Shown: one piece after another, positions 12,971-27,566 of the stretch
Layout: each line of letters opens with the position of its first letter
Numbering within the stretch: position 1 is the stretch's first letter
Assembly: GCA_029204225.1 (NCBI GenBank)
Contig: CM055100.1
Coordinates: 28,160,649 to 28,224,648, forward strand
Length of the DNA stretch: 64,000 nt
Direction of reading: 5' to 3'
Source of the DNA: Diphasiastrum complanatum
Taxonomy: Eukaryota > Streptophyta > Lycopodiopsida > Lycopodiales > Lycopodiaceae
The notes under the pieces: model-generated
The model's input: only the letters and a program-made list of their open reading frames with translations
Databases searched by the model: none
What the model was told of the DNA's origin: nothing
Program-made: the position numbers and the translations under genes

Positions 12971-15107
12971 GGTGCATGAGCATATATAATACTTCCAAAA
13001 TTGACACTATCATAGTGTCTCTTGAAAAAACCATCTAAAGTCTTTCACTCCACAAAAAGAAAAAAGAAAAAAGTGTAACAAAGACAAGGGCAAGTCATCA
13101 CTTCCAAAAATGGGATTGTCACCAAGAAGTATGGTTTGTAAATTTTCAAACTAAGAAAAGAGGATTTTTAGCATTTCTTTGTCAAATGATGCATTCTTGG
13201 CCTTGGTAAACATTAGGTTTCTAGAAAGAGTACATAAGAGATGAAGTGATGGATGAAGGTTCATCTCTTTAGTGACCAAAATAATTTGCATAGTTTTGAA
13301 TCCAAAAGACTAGATAGATTCAAAGTCATCATGGTTCCATGTGGTATTACAAAATGGCAAGGAGGGAGAGTTCAAGGTATGGGCTATTATAGTCAAAAAG
13401 TGGAGAGTTTTAGATGGGCCCAACTATTTTTATGGAGAGATTTGAGATGTTGAGAGAGCCAATGATGATAGAGACTTGTCTAAATAAGAATCATTTGTTT
13501 GTTGTTAAGGTTGAGTTCAAGGTGTGTGTGTGTGGAGAAAGGCGGGGGGGAGTATGGGAGGAGAGTATGGAGGAAGGATAAAACCTATGCAATATCTATT
13601 AAAATCTCATGAATGCCTACCCCCTAATAATTCTAAATGGACAATATTACATAATTTCAATTAGAATGGATGCCAATGGAAATTCAAATTTTGAAGAAGA
13701 CACAAAGAAGCCCTTGTGAACAATTTTTAACATATGGACATGAGTATATCTCATACTTTGGCCAAAGCACACTAATTATCTAATGCATCACATCCAAGTA
13801 CTATTGGCATGCATGAATTTCTAGACCTCATGAGGAGGAAAGAGAACTCTACCAAACAAGCCATCTCACTTTCATCTTAAATAAGGTCTTGCATGACAAG
13901 TAAGACTTTAGAAAGTTGATACAACTTGTATGTAGGACCTAAATGTTGATCCCATTCATGTCATAAAGATCCTTTTTTACTATGTTCAAATATTGGAATA
14001 TTTATATGTGTCAAGAAGCTTTTAGGTCCATTTACTAAGTAAGAAAGATATCTTAAATCTAAGCAATACACTTCATCTTTCAATCCAACATAAAGTCATC
14101 CTACTAATGATTTCCTATTCACATAACAATTGGATTCATATCCAATGCATGTAACAATTTTCAAACATACACATATCCTATTGAGGTAGAAATTCATCCA
14201 ATAATTCATTTATTTACCTACTTATATGTAGTATTGCAAGAAGATATATACCTCAAAGTCAAATTCAAAGTGGTGCCATCAATGAAATATTATTTTCAAT
14301 CATGTATTGATGAAACGGGTTTGAAGATTGTAGACATTGGTATGTTTTCTAGTGTGTGTAGCCATTTTGTGCACATTATTCCTAATTTGATGTTTTTGTC
14401 CATGCATGCTCATCAATATTGCATTTTAGAATCACATAAAATCATAACTTATGAGCATTCAAGCAAGAGTGACTCCCTAGTAGTACCTATAAAAAGAGTA
14501 TGTTTCATGATAAAGTCATAGTTGAGACATGAAAATGTCAACTCCAAGTAATAAGACTTTTATTCTTGCAATATTTTTAATAGATAAAATCATACAAACA
14601 AAAGATTTTCAAAAAATTGTCAAATACAACTTTCCAAGCCATGTGCCCATATTATAATAAATAGATTATTTTATATAAACAAAAGATTGTCACCAAATTG
14701 TCAAATTCAACTATCCAAGCTATGTAACATGTCAAAATACTAGTGGGGACACTTGGAAAAGAAGCCATCCACAAACATCTCTTTATAACTTATAAGAAAG
14801 ACCGTGTATTTCATATCACTTAGGTATGAATTGTAGGCCTTTTGTAAATGGTGCTCTCATATTTATTGTTATATTATACAATACAAAACTATTTATTTAG
14901 AAATATGGCTTTTTCAATGACCTAGAAGAGCCTTAAAAAATTAATGGTTAAGTTTTTCTCACACATGTCGTCCTCCTGTTGTTAGTGTAACAAGAACTTC
15001 ATTTTAGGCTCCTAGATGTGCTCATGAGGGCAATAAAGGCACCAACCAATATTCTTAGGCTTTGTGCCCTGTTTTTTAATCAAGGTAGCTACAATAGAAG
15101 GACCTCT

Positions 15108-15109
<2 letters not shown>
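12971..15109. other. Gene-poor AT-rich DNA
   Basis: Only short unrelated frames. Around 14,590-14,725 a block with AAAAGATT.TCA..AAATTGTCAAAT is repeated twice at about 90 bases. No gene recognised. Confidence 0.55.

Positions 15110-15190
<81 letters not shown>
15110..15190. repeat. (TG)n microsatellite
   Basis: About 80 bases of uninterrupted TG. Peptides such as poly-His-Thr read from it are artefacts. Confidence 0.98.

Positions 15191-18024
<2,834 letters not shown>

Positions 18025-18099
<75 letters not shown>
18025..18099. repeat. Compound (GT)n-(GA)n-(G)n microsatellite
   Basis: About 45 bases of GT pass directly into about 22 bases of GA and then a run of nine or ten G. Confidence 0.97.
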
Positions 18100-18628
18100 A
18101 GAAGCAAGGACGCTCATTGTCAATCTCGACAAAATTTTCTCCTCCAATTGGACATAGAAATATGGTACAAAGCCTGGTGCCTTTTATAGATGGGAAAGGC
18201 CCTTGCCCCTTTCTCCTATTGGTTAATTACAATAGCAATGATCCTAATCCAAGCTGCTTAAACTAACACAAAATGCATCTAATGATTCTAAGAAAGCACA
18301 AGGGCACTCATGTGATTTATGTGAGTTCTAATTTGGGCCCTTTTAGCTTTTTTATTAACAACTTCACTTAGGGCCTCTAATGTCATTTTAGAGTTTTAAG
18401 CCCCTACTCACCTATTCGTTATTCTACAAGTTCTACAAGACTAGTTTGCATGCTCATTGGGTTGGGCTTATACACGCAAGAAGCCAGTGCCCTCGCACTT
18501 ATTAGTCTACATGTACAATGTGTTGAAAAATGAAAAATCATCTATCTTGACTTTAGGCTTTGGCAAAGTTTTTTCTATGTGTCTGTAAATATTGCAAATG
18601 CCAAATTTGGCCTAGAGAAAAATGTTAG

Positions 18629-18838
<210 letters not shown>

Positions 18839-19167
18839 CATGAAACATAAATTAATATATAACACAAACCGTAAACCAGTAGCATGAAACACACACATGC
18901 ACACACACACACACACACAAAACCAACACACACACCCCCTAAACACTCATGAAGAGAAAAACAAAGAGAACATTATAGAGTGCTAATCAAAACTCCCGAA
19001 CCACACGATTATATCCTACTGCATAATGTCACCACATGCTCCCTCCCTACAGTGTTTGGGATTTTTTGTGGAACTCATCTTCCAACAAAAAACATTTGAA
19101 CCACACCTTTAACGGAAGAAAACAAGGGCTACACACCTTCCCAGAATTAGGAGTGTTGGTTACCTTT

Positions 19168-19337
<170 letters not shown>

Positions 19338-19597
19338 TAGGGCCTCTAATGTCATTTTAGAGTTTTAAGCCCCTACTCACCTATTCGTTATTCTACAAGT
19401 TCTACAAGACTAGTTTGCATGCTCATTGGGTTGGGCTTATACACGCAAGAAGCCAGTGCCCTCGCACTTATTAGTCTACATGTACAATGTGTTGAAAAAT
19501 GAAAAATCATCTATCTTGACTTTAGGCTTTGGCAAAGTTTTTTCTATGTGTCTGTAAATATTGCAAATGCCAAATTTGGCCTAGAGAAAAATGTTAG

Positions 19598-19791
<194 letters not shown>

Positions 19792-20120
19792 CATGAAACA
19801 TAAATTAATATATAACACAAACCGTAAACCAGTAGCATGAAACACACACATGCACACACACACACACACACAAAACCAACACACACACCCCCTAAACACT
19901 CATGAAGAGAAAAACAAAGAGAACATTATAGAGTGCTAATCAAAACTCCCGAACCACACGATTATATCCTACTGCATAATGTCACCACATGCTCCCTCCC
20001 TACAGTGTTTGGGATTTTTTGTGGAACTCATCTTCCAACAAAAAACATTTGAACCACACCTTTAACGGAAGAAAACAAGGGCTACACACCTTCCCAGAAT
20101 TAGGAGTGTTGGTTACCTTT

Positions 20121-20314
<194 letters not shown>

Positions 20315-20357
20315 CGTGAATGAGTCTATTATGGGTGATTGGATATGGAAATCAAGA

Positions 20358-20522
20358 TTAACTACATCTAATCATTATATTTGGATTTTTTCTTTTAGAA
20401 GAAAGTGAGACATTAACTTCATTTAATCATTCTATTTGGATTTTTCCTTTTAGAAGCAAGTGAGAGATTAACTTCATCTAATTATTCTATTTGGATTTTT
20501 CCTTTTAGAAGCAAGTGAGATA
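20358..20522. repeat. 55-bp tandem repeat, three copies
   Basis: TTAACT.CAT.TAAT anchors recur at 20,358, 20,413 and 20,468, and a fourth start occurs at 20,523. Each unit contains TATTTGGATTTTTCCTTTTAG or a near variant, a polypyrimidine-AG string like a splice acceptor. Confidence 0.9.
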
Positions 20523-20651
20523 TTAACTTCAAAGTATCGTGGCACTCATCCTATCGCTCAATATTTATTGGCCAAACTATACTTGAAGTCTCATAAGGGT
20601 CAAAGATTAAAGCATTTCCAAAAAACACTTTAAAGAGTTTACCTCTCATAC

Positions 20652-20825
20652 TCTTGGATTCTTTGTGTGCACTCCATTGGCCCAAATATGATCGTTGACA
20701 ATCCTCCTTGTCCAAATCCTAAGGCCTTTGCATTGTGTGCATGTACATGGTATCCTCTCATCATATTCTGGTTGAAACTGGTCCAATAATCCAATTGCAA
20801 ATTGCACAAATTCTTTCAGTGTCAT
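20652..20825 (-). pseudogene. Possible transposase-associated zinc domain exon (CACTA/EnSpm-like)
   Basis: An open stretch from ATG at 20,825 to a GT donor at 20,651. It encodes MTLKEFVQFAIGLLDQF, then RIPCTCTQCKGLRIWTRR and IVNDHIWANGV. The pattern F-V-x-F-A... C-x-C-x2-C...R-x-V-x2-H-x3-G resembles the N-terminal transposase-associated domain of plant CACTA elements. An in-frame stop directly precedes the ATG and another follows the donor. Domain assignment is by motif memory and not secure. Confidence 0.4.
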
Positions 20826-21017
20826 TCAAGTGAAAATTGACAAATTCTAACATGTCACAAAAATTGACAAAATAGTCTTTGTACATTTAGTGCATTTGCA
20901 ACCTTCATTTGTGATGGAGTGGTGTCTTGGCTTTCCAAAGAGCAATATACTATATCACAATCGGAGTACATCACTATTACAAATAAAAAAAATTCTGACA
21001 TAAATCAATATACATAC

Positions 21018-21359
21018 ATGTGATGGATCAATAGGCGGTCTACGTCGACTGATGGAAGAGCTTGAAGATGAACCAATCAATAGTTGTTCACTGTACTTTA
21101 GTCTTGCTTGCTCCTTTTTTCTATGATAGAGCTCAATTCTTTTTTCTTTCTTTAAATCACGTGGAGGTACGATAATTTCCCTAGAATTTATAATTCCAAT
21201 CAAATGTCATTGTAAGAATAAATTTGCAAGAAAAATTATACACTCATATTCAAATAACAAATAAAGTGCAATTGATGTCAATATCAATAACAATATATAC
21301 ATGTCGTTGCGATCATGAGATGAATCGCTATCTGATGATGATGACATCGTTGATGACAT
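21018..21359 (-). CDS. Candidate two-exon N-terminus, unknown (DNA-transposon-like neighbourhood)
   Basis: Exon 21,359-21,301 begins MSSTMSSSSDSDSSHDRND and ends at a GT donor in phase 2. Exon 21,180-21,018 follows an AG acceptor and joins in frame to read EIIVPPRDLKKEKRIELYH, then a charged helix and a serine run, ending RRRPPIDPSH at another GT. The spliced frame has no stop for about 73 residues. Acidic serine-rich starts followed by a charged helix are common in plant DNA transposon proteins, and the candidate transposase-associated exon lies just downstream. The function is unknown and the exon model rests on dinucleotides only. Confidence 0.3.
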
Positions 21360-22540
21360 ATACACACTGTAGCCAGCTACTCTATACCACATCATAAGTA
21401 ATCATTATGAGACTGTATGTACTGAACAAATATAATAAAATTTGCTAAAGACATGCCAACATCTAATCCATGTATATTCTAGCTATGCTTAATGTAAATC
21501 TAATATTCTAGTAACATTGCTATCAAGAAAATTGCTTGGGTGGAGCAACACATGACGAGCAATCAAAATGAGGTTCATATTGACAAATGTTAGACATCAG
21601 TAGGTAGTGCGCGCAGGCCTATCTCAACTAATTTAAAGACCACATAGCAGTCAATGTTCGAAGCTTTCAGTTTGAACTCTTGTCCAAGATGAGTGATGAT
21701 CTCACTCAATCTTTCTTTCAAGATGGAATGATCAAAATCAAACAATCAGTCATATACTCAATTGATTCATTGCCCACTCAATCACTCATTTGATTAAGTA
21801 ATACTTGGCTTGAGTTAGTTAGGGATAAATCTCTTTGGATTGGCCTAGTGTGCCATGGTATCTCATGACGAGCAATATGCATTTGTCCTTTCTATTTATG
21901 GTTGCTTTGTATGCAAGATGATGTTTCTCGAATTGAAAAGAAAAGACGAGCAATTGGACAATGTCAATTAATCATATACTAGATAGCACACCATTGATCA
22001 ACATCTTTATTACAATGCTAAATGATATTTCAACTAATTACTATGATTTCATATAAGGTTATATAGGTCACACACCAACAATTAAAAAGATATATCATAT
22101 AGGTCACACATCACTAAGGTCCTCAATATAACATAAATGCTTTTGATCATGAATCTAAATGACCCCATGCAACCATTTAAGAGGTGACATGACAAAAGCA
22201 AAAAAATTCTATTTGACCATATAATTATGTCATCAAATTATATCAAATCTATGACACCTATTATTAATAAACTGAATGTTTTATGACATCACCAATTTGA
22301 CATAATACTATGTCATAAAATCTTAACAAACTTGTCAAATTACTTGTTTAATAAAAATGTGTACTATTTCTTATCTCATGATTTTGTCTTGTATGTCAAA
22401 TCTCAAGAAAAATAAAATTTATAACAATATAAAACTAGTTTTAACAATTAAATACTACCATAATAATCTTTGAATTGATTTTTTATGTTCCATTTAAGCA
22501 TGCAAGCCCATGTGGGGGACTCTCTCACATGTGAAGAGAG
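21360..22540. other. AT-rich DNA, no gene recognised
   Basis: ATGACGAGCAAT or GACGAGCAAT recurs three times (near 21,553, 21,867 and 21,945), and TATAGGTCACACA twice near 22,064 and 22,099. No coding match. Confidence 0.5.
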
Positions 22541-22821
22541 GAAAAAAAACCGCGTGGAACATCCACGCGTGGATATCGCGTGGATTATCAAGCGTGGATA
22601 ACTTCTGCATGGATAATCCACACGAAACTTGAATGCCAATAAAACAACATTCCCGCGAGCATTCTTGCTCCATGGATATGCCGGCCTTAAGGCTTTTATG
22701 GAATCCCATGGATTGTTTCCAATCGTAAACTCTTAACCTTTATTGTTTTGTGATTGTTTACTTTGTGGTTTACAAGTAAGTTCAATTTCGATTTAATTGA
22801 ATCTGTGATTCTATTTTGTAG

Positions 22822-22989
22822 AGAGGCTCTACAACTTCAAGCGTTCGTGATGCGGAAGAAAATGTGGAAAATTTTGAGGAGCAAAATGTGGAAGAGAACG
22901 TGAATGAGAGCGAAGGGGAGTTTGAAGATGTGGACACCAACGTACATCTACACGAAGGAGGCGAGGAGGGAGGAAGTGATGATGAGTAG
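22822..22989 (+). CDS. Candidate last exon with acidic C-terminus, unknown
   Basis: After a polypyrimidine/AG acceptor (TTCTATTTTGTAG), a 55-codon frame runs to TAG. It encodes a glutamate-rich tail with NVENFEEQNVEENVNESEGE and ends GGEEGGSDDE. No stop interrupts it. It could be the final exon of a DNA-transposon protein or a captured host fragment. No family recognised. Confidence 0.3.
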   Translation, partial: RGSTTSSVRDAEENVENFEEQNVEENVNESEGEFEDVDTNVHLHEGGEEGGSDDE

Positions 22990-23157
22990 AGTTTTTAAAT
23001 TAAATGTAAGGCCTTGTAGAAAGCAATGTAGGAAGGGAGAATTTATTCTCTCAGCAATGTGCTTTTTTTTAAATCAATCAATATAATGTTTTGGCACCAC
23101 ATCATTCTTGCAAAAATTTTGAATGCATATATTTTTAATTCATGAATGCAAATGTAT

Positions 23158-23283
23158 AGTCTATTGAATGCACATCTATTGAATGCAAATGTATCTATTG
23201 ATGTATTCAATACAATGTATAGTCTATGTAATGCACATCTATGGAATGCAAATGTATCTATTGATGAATTCAATGCAATGTAT
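23158..23283. repeat. 63-bp tandem repeat, two copies
   Basis: The blocks at 23,158 and 23,221 both begin AGTCTAT and share GAATGCAAATGTATCTATTG, differing at few positions. Confidence 0.9.
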
Positions 23284-24317
23284 CTATTTTAGCACATGAT
23301 TTGCATGCTAGAATGCACAATAGAAATTAATGGAAAGTAATGCAAACCACAATATAATGCATCAATAGATAACACATTAAGTTATCAACTAAATATCAAA
23401 TGAATCAAAATAAATGTGAATTTACCTTTACTATTGTATCTCCATTGTTTTGCAATCTTTGTTTTTCCTTTTGCATGCACTTGATCTTTCAATCCTTTGC
23501 AATGAAAGCTCTTTTTTCATTTTTCATATCCAAGCCTACATCACAAACAAAAAAGATCTTAAAACTTATGATCACAAAACACATACTATTAACATCCATC
23601 AATGAACTAGAAACCCTAAACACTATCAATCTTCTCACTCACATTCATCCCCATCTCATCCTCACTCCCATCTATACTCTCTTTTTCTCTCTCTCACACA
23701 ACAGAAAAAAGGAAGTCGACCTCTAGTTTAGGACCGAACCACATTTTGGTTCGCACCAAATGTTTTTTTTTGGTCAAAAAAAATTGCATGGATTATCCTG
23801 TGGATAATCCACGCAAAATCCAAAAACTTAGTCACGTGGATACCGCGTGGATATAAACAAAAATTTATCCATGCGGTATCCACGGCCCCAGCTCTTTGGA
23901 TTTCACGTGGATAAAAAAATTTTGCGTGGATAATTTGCCACGTAGTATCCATGCAATATCCACGCAAAAGCCGAGCCTTTTTTATAAAATCTTACTATGG
24001 CTTGGATTATCCACGCGTGGATTATCCACACGAAATTAAAATTCTCATTTTCGGCTCCGGGTGTTGGAGGTTTGCCTGGCAGCCGGTTGTCGGAGTTGGC
24101 ATGGATAATCCACGCAGTTTGAATTTCACGACATCCGGCCGATCTGCTAATGGAAATGACACTTGCGTGGAACATCCACGCGTGGATAATCCACGCGCCT
24201 GTATCCACGCGTATATCCACGCCAATCTACGACTATATCCAAGCGAAAAAAAATTTGCCCGCACGTCCTCCTTTGTATTGTGCGTGGATATTTGCTACAT
24301 GTATTCTTGTGCTATAG

Positions 24318-24415
24318 GAGATATTTGGGTAGCATTAGAGATAGACTCATTTGGTTTGGCGGATTTGTCACGTGATGATACGACAAATGATAATGATGAA
24401 CCACCAAATGAATGA
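24318..24415 (+). CDS. Candidate terminal exon with acidic tail, unknown
   Basis: Follows an AG at 24,316-24,317 and encodes DIWVALEIDSFGLADLSRDD, ending NDNDEPPNE before TGA. It has a similar acidic-tail character to 22,822-22,989 but no recognisable similarity. The exon is weakly supported. Confidence 0.2.
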
Positions 24416-25030
24416 GTGAGACAGTACGATGTATTTCAATTCATTGTAATATTAATCATATTGCTCACAGATGCAATTACACTTTATTGATTGACTAGTT
24501 GACATCGAGCAAGAAGTCGATGCATGTGAGTACACAATTTGTGATCATCATTTTCTTGTGATACATAAATTTCTTTATTCACTTGTGCATATGACAACCA
24601 AAGTTGATAGAAAATGGAATTCAATGTGTTGATAGGTATCAAATTCCAAAAGTGAAATCCATTTACATTCTATTTTATACCGTGGTTTATGCCGAGGGGC
24701 CTTATTTTCATCGGTCTCGATATTACCCTTGGTTAGTAGAGTGTCCTGGAATGCCTCTGCCCACCTGGACTCTCTTTATAACCCTCTCTATAAATGTCTC
24801 AAAAACAAGTTCAAATTTGGTAGGCTTATACCAACATCAACCTCGGTATACTTCTCAAATTAGCTTCAATATTCCAATGTATGTTCCGAGGCCCTCTAGT
24901 GGATTTATAACCCTCTCTATATCCCTCTCTATAAATGTTTCAAAACCAAATTCAAATTTGGTAGGCTTATTCCGAGGCCAAATACCGCACCCGAGGCTCG
25001 AGCATTCCGCTCCCCGAGCGACTCATTTTA
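24416..25030. other. Noncoding flank of Gypsy relic with internal duplication
   Basis: A block with ATAACCCTCTCTATA and CAAATTTGGTAGGCTTAT occurs at 24,777-24,836 and again, with a small insertion, at 24,907-24,973. CCGAGG strings are frequent. In minus orientation this lies downstream of the Gypsy integrase, so it may be its 3' untranslated or LTR region. No second LTR is seen. Confidence 0.5.
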
Positions 25031-25034
25031 AAAA

Positions 25035-26560
25035 CTATCTATCTTTCAAAGAAACGCTCAAAAAAAGCCTTGGAAATCGCCCGTCCTCTTCTAGTGCCGT
25101 TATGGCCACTCGGAGGTTGGGGACAATGAATTCAGCTGGCATTACAACCTTGAGGCCATAGGGTAGTTGAAATGGGATGTGGCCAACGGCAAGCTTATAG
25201 GTTGTCCAAAACGGCCATAAAGCTACTTGAAGTTTGTGTTCCCAGTCAGATCTACTGGCTTCCACAGTTTTTGTGATAATGTTGCACAGAATTTTATTAG
25301 AAGACTCAACTTGACCATTACAACGGGGATAATAGGCGTACAAGAAACTTGGCTAGGAGTACTCATATTGTTTCATTCAAGGAGTACCACGATCACTCAC
25401 AAGTTCTAAAGGGCATCCAAAGCGCGTAATAATGTTCTCAAAGAGAAATTTAGTTGTGCTAGTTGTATTAGCTACTCTAACGGCCTTCACTGAATCTACC
25501 CACTTTGTAAAATAGTCTGTGGCCACTATAATGTATCGGGCTTGACTTTTTCTAGCAGTAGGATGGATGGGTCCAACATAATTTATGCCCCATTTTTCAA
25601 AAGGGTTCTCTACTATAATGGGCTTCGAAGGCATAAATCTTGACTTTCTAGGCTTCATTGTTCATTGGCAAATATCGTAGTGTTTAACTAATGTTGCAAC
25701 GTCTCGATGCAAGGTAGGCCACCAAAATCCTTCTTGAAAGACCTTTCGAGTGATAGTGCTAGCTGCTAGGTGTCTGCCACCAATTCCTTCATGAGTTGCA
25801 CTAATGATGGATTTTATTTCATGATCTAATAGGCATCTCCAAAGAATGTGATCTACTCCCATTCGGTATAGTTGTTCGATTATCAAGCTATATGGAACAG
25901 CTTTTATTATCAACTTGTGTTGATCTAGAGAAGGCAGTGAAGGATCAGGTCGTCCTCTCACAAGATACTCTACTACGTCAATAGCCCATTTAGGAACTAC
26001 GTCCGCATAAAAGATGTGAGCATCGAGAAGTTCATCATCAACTCCCAATTCTTCTCGACATGTCGTCAATCTAGAGAGGTGGTCAGCCAAATAGTGCTGT
26101 TTTTTGGTCCTAATCACTATTCGAAATTCAAACTCTTGGAGTTGTAATAGCCATCATGTAATACGGCCCGCCGTACAAGGTCGATTAACCAAATACAACA
26201 AGGGTTGATGGTCAACATAAAAGACGAAAGGTTTGGCCAAAAGATGATGCCAAAATTTCTTAATGCTAAAATTCATGGCAAGGGCCTCTCGCTCGGTGGT
26301 GGTACAATCAATTTCTGCTTCAATGAGCTATCGACTCACGAAGCGGATGGGAAAATCATTTCTCTTCTCCCCTGGTTGCCTCAGTAAAAGGTAGTGGAAA
26401 GTGGTCCTCCTTCGTGACCACATTAAGTTTCTTGAGATCTACACAGATGCATAGTTTCTCGTTCTTCTAAGGCACAATCATAATTGGGGATACCCAGTCG
26501 GTGTATTCTATCTCATATATGAATCCAGCATCTGATTCTTGTTGCAGCACGACTTCCTTC
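25035..26560 (-). pseudogene. Gypsy pol relic: RT start, RNase H, zinc finger, integrase
   Basis: Read on the minus strand from 26,560. The RT start EYTDWVSPIMIVPKKNEKL...ICVDLKKLN...DHFPLPFT jumps directly to the end of an RT-RNase H linker (DFPIRFVSR). RNase H follows (TEREALAMNFSIKKFWHHL, FVFYVDHQPLLYLVNR, YLADHLSR), so most of RT including the YxDD motif is deleted. An H2C2 zinc finger and the integrase core come next (ENPFEKWGINYVGPIHPTAR, ATDYFTKWVD, GCPLELVSDRGTP, CNGQVESSNKIL). The first catalytic Asp position reads N (GIN for GID). The frame breaks after LAD upstream of integrase and in the middle of integrase. The domain order and style match the Tat/Athila-like Gypsy group. Confidence 0.85.
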
Positions 26561-26561
26561 C

Positions 26562-27552
26562 AAATTCTATTAACTCTAATGTTTATCTTAAACACAGAGG
26601 CCCAAGCTATGTCATAATAGCTCTATATGTTGATGACTCTCTGATCTTCAACAATTCGAATTGGTTACTTCATGAACAAAATCGCTATTGTCGAAGGAAT
26701 TCAAAATGAGCGATTCGGTGTCAGTGTACTACCTCCTCGGGATCGAGATATCTAGAGACGAAGCAAGCAAAAGGATGGCGATAAGCCAAGAAAGGTATCT
26801 AACCAATGTACTTTACAAGTATGGCATGGAAGACTGCAAGTCCACAGACTCGCCTATGGATCCGAGATTCAAACTATCAAAGGACATGTGACCAATGACT
26901 GAAGTATAGAAAAAGGAGAAAATGCCCCAATCAATCGGTAGTTGGATCGATCATATATGCCATGGTCTCGAACCCCGATCTTGCCTATGCAGTCAACACA
27001 TTGTCACAATTATGTCCGGCCTACCTCACTGGAAGGCTCTACTGAAAGTACTAAGATACATTCAAGCCACAAAGCATTATGCTTTGTGCTATAATGGACA
27101 TACGGATGATGATCTAACTTTGATTAGGGGCTGGAGATGTGGACACAAGAAAATCCACCTCTGGCTACTTATACTTTCTAGCAGGAGGACCCATTTCATG
27201 GAATAGTCGAAAACAGAAATGCATTTCTTAGTCTTCCACAGAGTCCAAATATATTGTAGCCACCTCCATAGTGAAGGAAATTATTTGGCTCAGAAGATTG
27301 CTTTTGGATCTAATGTTCTCTCAACTCAAACCAACTATACTCTATTGCGACAATCTAAGTTGTATAGTTCTATCTCTAAACCCACGAACTCACTCTAGAA
27401 CTAAACACATTGAAGTTCAATTTCATTTTCTTAGAGAGAAAGCTCTAAACAAGATTGTTGAATTAAGTTACTATCATACTGATAGTATGTTGGCTGATAT
27501 TTTGACTAACCTTTGTCGAGGGAAAAGCATGTTAATTTATGCAACTTATTAA
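26562..27552 (+). pseudogene. Copia RT (C-terminal) and RNase H
   Basis: Starts mid-RT with SNVYLKHRGPSYVIIALYVD, keeping the catalytic YVDD (ALYVDDSLIF). It continues with VYYLLGIEISRDEASKRMAI and YLTNVLYKYGMEDCKSTDSP. After a frame change come RNase H blocks: KSTSGYLFLAGGPISW, SSTESKYIVA, EIIWLRRLLLDL, LYCDNLSCI, RTKHIEVQFHFLRE and ADILT. Frames shift at about 26,890 and 27,100-27,250. Everything 5' of mid-RT is missing because it abuts the opposite-strand Gypsy relic at about 26,560. It is followed directly by a 3' LTR. Confidence 0.85.
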
Positions 27553-27566
27553 GTTTCATTCAAGAG

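Larger units (their letters stand above)
22549..24295. repeat. Clusters of GTGGAT/ATCCAC half-sites and palindromes
   Basis: Three patches (22,549-22,720; 23,786-23,985; 24,000-24,295) hold about 35 half-sites of the form (C/T)GTGGAT or ATCCAC(G/A) by eye. Many are arranged as the near-palindromes GTGGATAATCCAC or CCACGCGTGGAT. A 24-base string beginning GCGTGGAACATCCACGCG is exactly repeated at about 22,552 and 24,164. The patches are far more GC- and CpG-rich than their surroundings. Spacing is irregular, so this is neither a satellite nor a CRISPR array. Apparent proteins rich in WIIHA or NPRVD are translations of the motif. Confidence 0.85.

Noticed and set aside
23728-24264. Proteins rich in WIIHA or NPRVD as real genes
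   Set aside because: The repeated peptide is the direct translation of the GTGGATAATCCAC motif; frames on both strands show it equally.
22549-24295. CRISPR array or bacterial DnaA-box origin (TTATCCACA-like strings)
   Set aside because: Spacing and orientation are irregular, there are no unique equal-length spacers, and all surrounding genes are plant retroelements.
24604-25161. 185-aa plus-strand frame as a gene
   Set aside because: It spans a noncoding duplicated block and the antisense of Gypsy integrase.
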